This document shows positions 51,305 to 58,804 of a stretch of DNA of 64,000 nt, piece after piece. The position numbers and the translations under genes were made by a program. Positions within the stretch are counted from its first letter, which is position 1; every line of letters begins with the position of its first letter. The notes beneath the pieces are model-generated. The model searched no databases. It was not told the origin of the DNA and saw nothing but the letters and a program-made list of their open reading frames with translations. Origin of the DNA: Nocardia uniformis NBRC 13702 (lineage in GTDB: Bacteria > Actinomycetota > Actinomycetes > Mycobacteriales > Mycobacteriaceae); the NCBI RefSeq assembly GCF_001613345.1, contig NZ_BDCE01000070.1, positions 107,682 to 171,681 of the forward strand, in the 5' to 3' direction.

Positions 51305-52201
51305 TCAGCGAGTACGAACCACGATGATCGGGCAGTCCACCGAATGCAGCAGAGCCGCGCTGGTGGAACCCAGCAGCATTCCGGTGAAACCACCCCGCCC
51401 ATGACTGCCCACCACCACCAGCTGGGCGTTCTCCGATTCGTCGAGCAGCGAGCGCACCGGGCGGTCGCGGACCAGCACCCGCCGGACCGACACCTCCGGA
51501 TAGCGCGCGGCGACATCGGCGAGGCTCTCGGCCAAGCGCGTCTCCTCGTGCTCGCGGACCGCGTCCCAGCCATCCAGGAGCAGGTCCGGTCCGCCCACAT
51601 CGCTCCAGGCGTGCAGGGCGACGACACTGACCTTGCGCCGTGACGCCTCCTCGAAGGCGAGTTCGATCGCCGGCATGCTGTTGGGGGTGCCGTCCACGCC
51701 GACCAGCACCGGCTTCCCGATCGAGAACGCGTCGGTCGCGGAGGTCGAATGCACCACGGCCACCGGGCAATGCGCGTGCCGGGACATCGCGGTGCTCACC
51801 GAACCGAGTAGTCCGCGTTGGAACGTACCCAACCCGCGACTGCCGACGACCAGCATGGTCGCCTGTCTCGAACGGTCGATGAGATCGGCGATGATCGGGC
51901 CGAAGATCACCTCACTGGTGATGGCGGGGGCCGATACCACTGTCCGGGCCACCCGCGTCGCTTCGGTCAGTACGCGTTCGCCGTCGGTGCGCAGCCACTC
52001 GACATCCGGATCCGTCAGTGTCGCGCCGGGCCCGTAGTCGGTGGGAATGCCCAACGAAGTGACGATGTGCAGCGGGCACCGCCGCAGGTCGGCGTCCACC
52101 GCGGCCCACGCGGTGGCGGCATACGCGGCGGCGGAACCGTCCACTGCCACTACGATCTGCGGATTTACCTGCCCGCCTTCGGAATTGATTCGATCGGTCA
52201 T
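51305..52201 (-). CDS. Universal stress protein, two tandem USP domains
   Basis: Protein of 298 residues. Domain 1 (about 14-150) and domain 2 (about 160-296) both keep the ATP loop (VGSRGLGTFQRGLLGSVS and VGSHGRGGFTGMLLGSTS). A glycine- and acid-rich N-terminus precedes. GGAAGGGAAGAG lies before the ATG at 52201. It is the last gene of a three-gene minus-strand operon: Acg copy 4, Rv1733c-like protein, USP, with gaps of 35 and 20 bases. It converges on the sensor kinase. The paralogous decayed fragment at 54440-54600 shares PAIE-AFE with its domain 2. Confidence 0.9.
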   Translation of the reverse strand: MTDRINSEGGQVNPQIVVAVDGSAAAYAATAWAAVDADLRRCPLHIVTSLGIPTDYGPGATLTDPDVEWLRTDGERVLTEATRVARTVVSAPAITSEVIFGPIIADLIDRSRQATMLVVGSRGLGTFQRGLLGSVSTAMSRHAHCPVAVVHSTSATDAFSIGKPVLVGVDGTPNSMPAIELAFEEASRRKVSVVALHAWSDVGGPDLLLDGWDAVREHEETRLAESLADVAARYPEVSVRRVLVRDRPVRSLLDESENAQLVVVGSHGRGGFTGMLLGSTSAALLHSVDCPIIVVRTR

Positions 52202-52221
52202 AGTCTCTTCCCTTCCAGGAG

Positions 52222-52821
52222 TCACTGGGCGTCGTGGCCCAGCGGGCGATTCAGGCTGCGCCATTCCGATTCCCAACGTGCATTGCGTCTACCGCTCAAC
52301 AGCAAGTCGACGAATACGACCACCGCTACCGAACCGCCCCATATCGCGAGCAGGACCAGTAGCCCGCGCGCTATCCCGTGTGCGGCCGCCGCGCCGGGCG
52401 ACTGTGGCGCACCGGTCGGTGTACCGTCGGGACCGATCCACACCGGAACGGCGTCGCCCGCTGCCGTCGAGCCGGGCACACTGACGTTCGCCATCGCGGA
52501 CCGGCCCTCCAGACTCCACCGTACGGGTGCCTCGAACCACTCCTCGGTCCCGTTGTGCTCCGCCCGGATCTTTCGCTCCGGATCCCCCGTAACCGTGGCC
52601 GTCACAACGGTTTTCGCGGAGTTGTCGGTGCGTATCCGCTCCGCGCTGGATGTGTACGCCGCGGTACCGGCAGCTCCGGCCAGGGGTACCGCGAGCATCG
52701 CCAGCGCGATCGCGAGCACGCGTATCACCGCCTCGAACCGATCCGACGTGCGCATGAGCGGATTGGCGCTCAGCGGTTGCACCCGCCACAGCCGAAGCGG
52801 CAGTGCCGTGGAATCCGACAT
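52222..52821 (-). CDS. Rv1733c-like two-helix membrane protein
   Basis: Protein of 199 residues with transmembrane helices at about 33-54 and 155-178 separated by an extracytoplasmic beta-rich domain (about 55-150, TVVTATVTGDPERKIRAEHNG...WIGPDGTPTGAP). The layout and the NPLMRTSDRFEAVIRVLAIALA entry match M. tuberculosis Rv1733c (210 residues), a strongly DosR-induced membrane protein and T-cell antigen of unknown function. It is in an operon with Acg copy 4 and a USP. ATG 52821 is the start; GAGGGGA is upstream. Confidence 0.85.
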   Translation of the reverse strand: MSDSTALPLRLWRVQPLSANPLMRTSDRFEAVIRVLAIALAMLAVPLAGAAGTAAYTSSAERIRTDNSAKTVVTATVTGDPERKIRAEHNGTEEWFEAPVRWSLEGRSAMANVSVPGSTAAGDAVPVWIGPDGTPTGAPQSPGAAAAHGIARGLLVLLAIWGGSVAVVVFVDLLLSGRRNARWESEWRSLNRPLGHDAQ

Positions 52822-52856
52822 CGCGACCACATCCCCTCGAAATCGCTGGCCACGCA

Positions 52857-53876
52857 TCACAATGGCTGCACGACATCGGCGAGTGACCGCCGCGGTGTCC
52901 GCGGGATTTCGGGCGCCGATGTCGCGGCCCACCCCACCCGGATGATCATCTGCGGGTAACCGCTGTCATCGAGTACATCCGTGCGAATCGCGTCTCGGAT
53001 GGCGGAGACCTCGAGGGGTTCGGTCAACGGGCAGGTGGCCAGTCCCGCGATCGTCGCCGTGAGCAGCACGGCACTGGTGGCCTCTCCGGCGCGCAGCCGG
53101 GACAGCCGGTCGTCACCGGCGGTACTCAACACCACCAGGTGGTCGGTCACGTCCCGATCGTGGATCACCGCCTCGGACAGTCCGGGGTTCGAGAACGGCC
53201 GCACAGTCGGATCGCCGGCCGCGACCGCGTTGCGTGCGGGCACGCCCTCCGACGTCGCGTGGCGGCCACTCCACTGCGACAGCTCGGCGCCGTAGGAGAA
53301 ATCGTTCGCATGGATCCGAGCGGCTTGTTCGAAGGCGCTCAACAGATGGAAGCGCTCCGGCCCGGAATCGATATCACGTACCAGTACCCCGTTATCGGCT
53401 CCGGCGGCGCTCAGCTTCACCAGATGTCCCGCGGGCACCTCCCAGGAGGTGAACCTCCGGCGATCACTGCGCCGCATACCGATCGCCCGCGCCATCCGCA
53501 CCGACTCCTCGGTCGGTGCGGCGGCGCGGAACTCGATCGCGGCCAGATGATCGGGGTCAGCCGGATTCGGTAGCCGGTGCACCCGCGTATCCCAGCCGAA
53601 CCCCCGCGCCGCTACCCGCAGATGATGCAGTGCCGCACCACAACTCAGCAGCAGATCACGCTCATCCGGATCGGTGTGCGGCAGTCGGCGGCTCTGGTCG
53701 GCGTACAGGTGCACGGTGGTGTCGCCGACCCGCCACAGCCACGGCTGGGTGTTGTGCACCGAGGGCGCGCGCACGGCCATCGCCACTGCGGCACGGACAG
53801 TGTCATGATCGGGATGCCGGCTTCCAGCACCCGTGCCCGTGGTTCCGGTCGCCCTGCTGTCATGGAGGTGTGTCAT
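52857..53876 (-). CDS. Acg-family nitroreductase-fold flavoprotein (copy 4)
   Basis: Protein of 339 residues with VRAPSVHNTQPWLW near residue 35 and the family features DLLLSCGAALHHLRVA and TCPLTEPLE. It is the first gene of the Acg/Rv1733c-like/USP operon. ATG 53876 with GAGGGG nine bases upstream is chosen; an ATG 48 bases earlier is possible. The promoter has the exact DosR-type 16-mer on the minus strand, 71 bases before the start. It differs from copies 1-3 by an acidic/Gly N-terminal extension. Confidence 0.88.
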   Translation of the reverse strand: MTHLHDSRATGTTGTGAGSRHPDHDTVRAAVAMAVRAPSVHNTQPWLWRVGDTTVHLYADQSRRLPHTDPDERDLLLSCGAALHHLRVAARGFGWDTRVHRLPNPADPDHLAAIEFRAAAPTEESVRMARAIGMRRSDRRRFTSWEVPAGHLVKLSAAGADNGVLVRDIDSGPERFHLLSAFEQAARIHANDFSYGAELSQWSGRHATSEGVPARNAVAAGDPTVRPFSNPGLSEAVIHDRDVTDHLVVLSTAGDDRLSRLRAGEATSAVLLTATIAGLATCPLTEPLEVSAIRDAIRTDVLDDSGYPQMIIRVGWAATSAPEIPRTPRRSLADVVQPL

Positions 53877-53946
53877 GACGCCAGCCCCTCGCTTGTCGAA
53901 GAATTCTCTGTTGTGATCGAGCATTCCGTGTCGCGCCGCTGAGGGT

Positions 53947-53963
53947 GACGGCCGAAAGTCACC
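53947..53963 (-). promoter_or_regulatory. DosR-type box before Acg copy 4 operon
   Basis: On the minus strand, GGTGACTTTCGGCCGTC, containing the same 16-mer as the sites at 7862 and 13198. It is divergently placed to the secreted protein at 54148, about 185 bases away. Confidence 0.75.
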
Positions 53964-54147
53964 ATCGCTGAGGTCCTCGGACCACGATCGGTCGCCGCAG
54001 ATCCGCGCCTCGTACCCGGTTTCCGGCCGTGGACCGATGCTGCGCCAACCCTCGTGGTCTTCAGCACCGGGATCAGGGTTCGATTCAGGGATGGATCAGG
54101 GTGTCGGCCCCGATGCGATCACGGGCGGAGCGCCGAATACTGGAGAT

Positions 54148-54408
54148 ATGACCGAAACGATTGAGCCCGTCAGCCGCTCCGGACACCGTCGCTTCCGGAT
54201 AACCGCGGCCTTCCTGGGACTGGCCGCCGCAGCCACCCTCACGGTGGGCACGGCGGCCGCGGGACCCGGAGGCCGAACCGATGACGGCACATCCGGCTAC
54301 ATCCTCCAGTTCGGTGAGAACGGCTACGAACACCACTGGGTGGAGAACCCGTCCGAGCCCGGCTACTACTACCACGACGGCGACCTGCACTGGAACCCGG
54401 GCCGCTGA
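54148..54408 (+). CDS. Small secreted protein, Tyr/His/Gly-rich
   Basis: Protein of 86 residues with a Sec-type signal peptide (basic RSGHRRFR, hydrophobic core ITAAFLGLAAAATLTVG, cleavage near AAA-GPGG at about 42). The mature part is only about 45 residues and rich in Tyr, His, Gly and acidic residues (YILQFGENGYEHHWVENPSEPGYYYHDGDLHW). TGGAGAT precedes the ATG. No family was recognised; aromatic and His content would allow metal or haem contact. Confidence 0.65.
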   Translation: MTETIEPVSRSGHRRFRITAAFLGLAAAATLTVGTAAAGPGGRTDDGTSGYILQFGENGYEHHWVENPSEPGYYYHDGDLHWNPGR

Positions 54409-54439
54409 CTGCGAACGGAATGGCTCTACTCCACCAGAT

Positions 54440-54600
54440 CCGAAGCATGCTGAGCCGCAACATAACTCGAAGGCGATCTCGATTGCGGGCTGCTGTGGGC
54501 CGTACTCACACGGCACGACGGATCGTGCCGCGGCCGCGGTTGCCGACCACGACCGTCCGCGCTGACTTCGACTTACCGAGCAATGTGATGATGACCAGCA
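54440..54600 (-). pseudogene. Decayed universal stress protein fragment
   Basis: On the minus strand, TVVVGNRGRGTIRRAV followed by a stop (about 54556-54510) resembles the end of USP domain 1, and about 30 bases later, in another frame, QPAIEIAFELC (about 54490-54463) resembles the start of USP domain 2 (PAIELAFEEA in the USP at 51305). The order fits an ancestral two-domain USP with a large internal deletion and frameshifts. No intact frame or ribosome site remains. Confidence 0.45.
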
Positions 54601-54625
54601 CTCGAAGCGACCCAGAGGACGAAGG

Positions 54626-57031
54626 TCACGAATGACCGAGGCCCATCGCACTCGTTCGCTTCTCCACGGTCGAGGTGGCCGACTCCGCGGCGAGGTGGCC
54701 GCGCGCGGGTGTTGGGGCGGGCAGGCGTAGTCGTTTGAGCGCCAACGCGTTGACGGCGACGATGAGGCTCGAGCCCGACATCGACAGGGCGGCGATCTCC
54801 GGGCGCAGGATCAGACCGAACGTGGGCTCGAAGACACCGGTGGCGATCGGCAGGGCGATGGTGTTGTAACCGACTGCCCACGCCAGATTCTGGCGCATCT
54901 TGCGCAGGGTGCCGCGCCCGATCCGCAGGGCGGCCGCCACATCGAGCGGGTCCGAGCGCATCAGCACCACATCCGCGGCTTCGATGGCGACATCGGTGCC
55001 GGCACCGATCGCGATACCGAGATCGGCCCGAGCCAGCGCCGGAGCGTCGTTGACACCGTCGCCGACCATCGCGACCTTGCGACCACCGGCCTGCAACCGC
55101 GCGATCTCGGCGGCCTTGTCACCGGGCAGCACCTCCGCGACCACCGTGTCGATACCCATCGCGCGGGCGATCCGCGCCGCGGTGGCATGGTTGTCGCCGG
55201 TGAGCATCACAACTTCCACACCCAGCTCCCGCAGGGCGGCCACCGCGTCCGCCGAGGTCTCGCGTGGGGCGTCGGCGATACCGATCACCGCCGCCGCGAC
55301 CCCGTCGACGGCGACCAGCACCGCGGTGTGCCCGGTGGCGGCGAGGGTGTCGCGCGCCGACGCCAACGCCCCCGGATCGACACCTTCGCGGTCGAGTAGC
55401 CGCCGGTTTCCGACCACCACGCGATGCCCCTCGACCTCGGCGATCGCACCGTGGCCGGGCACGTTCTCGAACCGTGTCGCCGCGATATCCGGGGTGCCGT
55501 TCTCGCGCGCGTGGCGCACGATCGCTCCGGCCAGCGGATGCTCGGATTCCCGTTCGACCGCGGCCACCAGCCGCAATATCTCTGCTTCGGAAAGACCGCT
55601 ACCGCCGATCACCATGTCGGTGACCTCCGGTTCGCCCTTGGTGAGGGTGCCGGTCTTATCCATCACCACCACCTCGATACGAGCCGAGGCCTCCAAGGCG
55701 AGGGCGTTCCTGAACAGCACGCCACGTTTCGCGCCGAGCCCGGTGCCGACCATGATCGCTGTCGGGGTCGCCAGCCCCAGTGCGTCGGGACAGGTGACGA
55801 CAATGACGGTGATGGCGAACAGCATCGCGGTGCTGAACGGGCGATCGGAGAACAGCAGCCACGACGCCAAGGTCAGCCCGCCGCCGATCAGGGCGACGAA
55901 TACCAACCAGAACGCGGCACGATCGGCCAGTTTCTGCCCCGGCGCCTTCGAATTCTGGGCCTGCTGAACGAGTTCGACGATCTGCGCCAGCGCGGTGTCC
56001 GCGCCGACCTTCGTCGCCCGGACCCGCAGGGTGCCATTGACATTGATGGTCGCACCGATCACCGCCGAACCGACGGTTTTGTGCACCGGCAGGCTCTCAC
56101 CGGTGACCATCGACTCGTCGACTTCGCTGTCACCCTCTTCGACCAGGCCGTCGACGGCGATCTTGGCGCCGGGGCGTACCAGCAGCAGATCCCCCGCCAC
56201 CACCTCGGCGGTCGGAACCTCCACCGACTCACCCTCACGCAGGACCACCGCTTTCGGCGGCGCGAGATCGAGCAGGGTGCGGATCGCGTCATTGGCGCCA
56301 CCGCGGGCGCGCATCTCGAACCAGTGCCCCAGAAGCACGAACGATGCCAAAACCGTTGCGGCCTCGTAAAATACCTCCCCTCCGCCGGTTACCGTGATGA
56401 CCAGCGAGTAGCCCCACCCGGCACCGACCGCGACCGCGACCAGCACCATCATGTCCAGGGTTCGTGCCCGGAGCGCGCGGATGGCGCCATCGAAGAAGAT
56501 CGTGCACGAATAGAAGATCACGGGCAGGCTCAGCACCAGCGCCCAAATATCTTCGCGCACAGCGAATGGCACGGGAAGATCCAGGCCGAACATGTGCGAT
56601 CCCATCGGGGACCACAGCACGATCGGGATCGAGAAGAGGACCGCGACCAGGAAGCGATTGCGCATATCGGCGACCATCGCCGCCATCGAACTACCCTCGT
56701 CTCCGCCGTGCCCCATGACGTCGTGCGCAGTCGGTGGAGCGGGCGTACGCCCGGTGGGTCGATCGGGTTCGGCCATCGGATCGCAGATATGAGCGGGAAC
56801 CTGCCTACCCGCGCAGTGGAATCCGCAATCGCGAACCCACCCGGTCAGCTCGGCCGAGGAGGTCAGCTCCGGATCGAAAACCACAGTCGCCGTGTGCGAT
56901 ACCGGATTCGCCGACACCTCCAGCACACCGGGGCGGCGGCCGAGCACAGCGGTCACGACATTCTGCTGGCTGGCCGACCGCATTCCGCCGACTTCCAGCA
57001 CAGCCGTACTACGCCTGGGGTTCTGAGCCAT
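54626..57031 (-). CDS. P1B-type heavy-metal ATPase with CPD metal site
   Basis: Metal-transport ATPase of 801 residues. An HMA-like domain at about 10-75 has lost its CxxC (GMRSAS in place of GMxCxxC), followed by a His/Pro-rich linker. Eight helices: actuator TGES, transmembrane metal motif TCPDALGLATP near residue 414 (CPD instead of CPC), phosphorylation site MDKTGTLTKGEPEV, HP motif SEHPLAGAI, and VGDGVNDAPALARADLGIAIG. The CPD variant makes the ion uncertain, though the copper CopA/CtpV group is the nearest relative. ATG 57031 has AAAGGA nine bases upstream. A Met/His small protein is divergently encoded 250 bases away. Confidence 0.9.
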   Translation of the reverse strand: MAQNPRRSTAVLEVGGMRSASQQNVVTAVLGRRPGVLEVSANPVSHTATVVFDPELTSSAELTGWVRDCGFHCAGRQVPAHICDPMAEPDRPTGRTPAPPTAHDVMGHGGDEGSSMAAMVADMRNRFLVAVLFSIPIVLWSPMGSHMFGLDLPVPFAVREDIWALVLSLPVIFYSCTIFFDGAIRALRARTLDMMVLVAVAVGAGWGYSLVITVTGGGEVFYEAATVLASFVLLGHWFEMRARGGANDAIRTLLDLAPPKAVVLREGESVEVPTAEVVAGDLLLVRPGAKIAVDGLVEEGDSEVDESMVTGESLPVHKTVGSAVIGATINVNGTLRVRATKVGADTALAQIVELVQQAQNSKAPGQKLADRAAFWLVFVALIGGGLTLASWLLFSDRPFSTAMLFAITVIVVTCPDALGLATPTAIMVGTGLGAKRGVLFRNALALEASARIEVVVMDKTGTLTKGEPEVTDMVIGGSGLSEAEILRLVAAVERESEHPLAGAIVRHARENGTPDIAATRFENVPGHGAIAEVEGHRVVVGNRRLLDREGVDPGALASARDTLAATGHTAVLVAVDGVAAAVIGIADAPRETSADAVAALRELGVEVVMLTGDNHATAARIARAMGIDTVVAEVLPGDKAAEIARLQAGGRKVAMVGDGVNDAPALARADLGIAIGAGTDVAIEAADVVLMRSDPLDVAAALRIGRGTLRKMRQNLAWAVGYNTIALPIATGVFEPTFGLILRPEIAALSMSGSSLIVAVNALALKRLRLPAPTPARGHLAAESATSTVEKRTSAMGLGHS

Positions 57032-57285
57032 GACCAGCATTCCTTTCGTGAGAACGATTGCTGGACACGCGATCCAGCGTCGATTCTCGCGGTTCGTCGA
57101 AATCGACGTCCACGACCGGCGCGGGCCGGTCATCCTCTCGATGCTGTCGTGACTGTTCTCTTGCGAATAGGGCCCTTCGGCAGCCACCCGAAGGCCGTTC
57201 GGCCGCGCTCCGCGCGACCTCGTGCCGTTCCACAACCTGGTGCGCCAGAGCAGACTCGAACTGATCCCGAAGAAAGGGGAAGACC

Positions 57286-57495
57286 GTGAGCAAACGGTAT
57301 TTATGGTGGTACACACTCGTACTGGCCATGGTGGTTGTCGGGCTGGCCCTCGGCGGCGCGTCGATGTCGACACTGCTGATCGCCCTGGTGGTGCTCGCCT
57401 GTCCCCTGATGATGATGTCGATGATGTTCATGATGGGCGGTCAGGCACACGGCGGCCGTGCGCACCACCCGAGCGGCGATAAGTCGAAGAGCTGA
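57286..57495 (+). CDS. Small Met-rich membrane protein, 69 residues
   Basis: GTG start with GGGGAAG upstream. Two helices (about 6-27 and 29-52), the second running into LACPLMMMSMMFMMGG, then a His-rich tail (QAHGGRAHHPSGDKSKS). A Met cluster in a helix plus His in the tail is typical of small copper-associated membrane proteins. It is divergent from the P1B ATPase, so a role in the same metal's handling is plausible but unproven. Confidence 0.7.
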   Translation: MSKRYLWWYTLVLAMVVVGLALGGASMSTLLIALVVLACPLMMMSMMFMMGGQAHGGRAHHPSGDKSKS

Positions 57496-57520
57496 CTTTC
57501 GAGGGCCGGGAGGCAACAGT

Positions 57521-57557
57521 GGGTGATCGACCATCCCCTCCACGGCCGATCACCCAT
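57521..57557 (+). terminator. Hairpin after small Met-rich gene
   Basis: A 10-bp stem TGGGTGATCG / CGATCACCCA with a 17-base loop starts 26 bases after the stop at 57495. Confidence 0.55.
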
Positions 57558-57602
57558 CGCCTGCATCCGACTCGTGGCCCGCGTCCGCCGACCCGATTCG
57601 GA

Positions 57603-57623
57603 ATACGAAAATAATACGAAAAT
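57603..57623. promoter_or_regulatory. Direct repeat operator ATACGAAAAT x2
   Basis: Two copies of ATACGAAAAT one base apart, in an AT-rich island, about 130 bases before the XRE gene. The same element occurs inverted at 57725. It is a probable regulator-binding site. Confidence 0.5.
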
Positions 57624-57724
57624 ACTGCGCGGCGAGCAAGTGCGGGGATGACAGGCACGACCTGGCGGTATCGCTCGACGAGCAGCGGAAACCTTGATCG
57701 TGTTACCGAGACCTCCTGCCGACG

Positions 57725-57735
57725 GTATTTTCGTA
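57725..57735. promoter_or_regulatory. Inverted operator copy overlapping XRE promoter
   Basis: GTATTTTCGTA is the reverse complement of the 57603 repeats. With ACTATTGCGTAG following, it lies within 25 bases of the ATG at 57750, so the regulator probably represses itself. Confidence 0.5.
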
Positions 57736-57749
57736 CTACTATTGCGTAG

Positions 57750-58406
57750 ATGGCGGCGACCGGCTCTGACTCGACGGATGACACGTCCGCGCGGCGATTG
57801 GCCGAGGTCGTGGTCGCCCGCATGGGGGCGCTGCACCGATCGCGGCGGCGGGTTCATCTGCGGGGTGGCCCGACCGAACCCACCCTGCTCAAGATCGAGC
57901 GCGGCGAAGCCCGCGGATTGACACCGAAAACGCTGCGCAGGCTCGATATCGGGCTGGACTGGACGGCCGGGTCGGCGGAGAACGTCTACTTCGCCGGGGG
58001 CAATCCCACACCACTGAAGGAGCGGACCGGCATTGTGACCGGCCCGCCCGGGGTGTACGTCGACGCCGAGACCATTACCGAATTGATTACCGCCGCACAC
58101 GAAATCGGTGACCTCGCGGAATCGGAGTCGCCATCCATGCGGGCGGCGGCACGGCGATTGGACGCGACCATCCAACCGCTGTACGCCCGGTTCGTCACCC
58201 AGCTCTTGGAGGCGAACCGCCGACAGGGTGGCGCCCTGGGGCCACTGGTGGCGATTCTGGGTCCGTACCTGGACAGGACGATCGACCCGGCACGCGATAA
58301 CGAGGAGGAAGCCCGGTACCGGCGGTGGTTGGCGGGAATGCGGGTCGAACTCGATGAGTCGACCCGCCGACGATTCGAGACACGGTTGACCGAGGCGAGC
58401 GCATGA
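57750..58406 (+). CDS. XRE-type helix-turn-helix regulator
   Basis: Protein of 218 residues. An XRE-like DNA-binding domain at about 14-85 (LAEVVVARMGAL...GGPTEPTLLKIERGEARGLTPKTLRRLDIGLDWTAGSAENVYFAGG, the actinobacterial type) is followed by a helical C-terminal region of unknown ligand. The ATG has no strong ribosome site and lies just after an AT-rich operator, suggesting a leaderless transcript. Its stop overlaps the next regulator's ATG (ATGA). It is opposite the ImmA-DUF6545-P450 operon, a recurring actinobacterial neighbourhood. Confidence 0.75.
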   Translation: MAATGSDSTDDTSARRLAEVVVARMGALHRSRRRVHLRGGPTEPTLLKIERGEARGLTPKTLRRLDIGLDWTAGSAENVYFAGGNPTPLKERTGIVTGPPGVYVDAETITELITAAHEIGDLAESESPSMRAAARRLDATIQPLYARFVTQLLEANRRQGGALGPLVAILGPYLDRTIDPARDNEEEARYRRWLAGMRVELDESTRRRFETRLTEASA

Positions 58407-58804
58407 ATCCGTCCCTGGCACAGCGCGTCGACATACTCTTCCGCGCCCTGCACAGCCCCGCGGAGGGCGAACCCACGACGGAGTTCGTCGCCGCGGCGCT
58501 GCGTGATCGCGGCGTCGAGACCACCGCCGCCGATCTGTCCGCGATCCGCGCCGGGACGGACGGCGCACCGTCGGCGCGATTACTCGCCGCGCTCGCCGAA
58601 CATTTCGATCAGCCGCCGTGGTTCCTGAGCGATTCCGAGACATCGCAGCGCGTGGTCGACACCTACGTGCAGCTGGATCTGCTGCGGGCACTGCGCGAGG
58701 CCGGCGTTCGGCGGGTCCGCCTGCGCGGCCGGCCCGCCGCCTCCGATCGGCAAGCGCTGATCGAGGCGCTGCGCGCACGGCAACGGCCGGGACCGGAAGC
58801 CTAA
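58403..58804 (+). CDS. EspR-like regulator
   Basis: Protein of 133 residues resembling mycobacterial EspR (Rv3849): LAQRVDILFRALHSP-GE--TTEFVAAALRDRG-ETTAADLSAIRAGT...RLLAALAEHF at 5-75 is the helix-turn-helix, and VDTYVQLDLLRALREAGVRRVRLRG in the C-terminal dimerisation part. EspR is a nucleoid-associated regulator. It is coupled to the XRE gene by a 4-base overlap, and its stop overlaps that of the convergent P450 gene by 4 bases. Confidence 0.78.
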   Translation: MNPSLAQRVDILFRALHSPAEGEPTTEFVAAALRDRGVETTAADLSAIRAGTDGAPSARLLAALAEHFDQPPWFLSDSETSQRVVDTYVQLDLLRALREAGVRRVRLRGRPAASDRQALIEALRARQRPGPEA

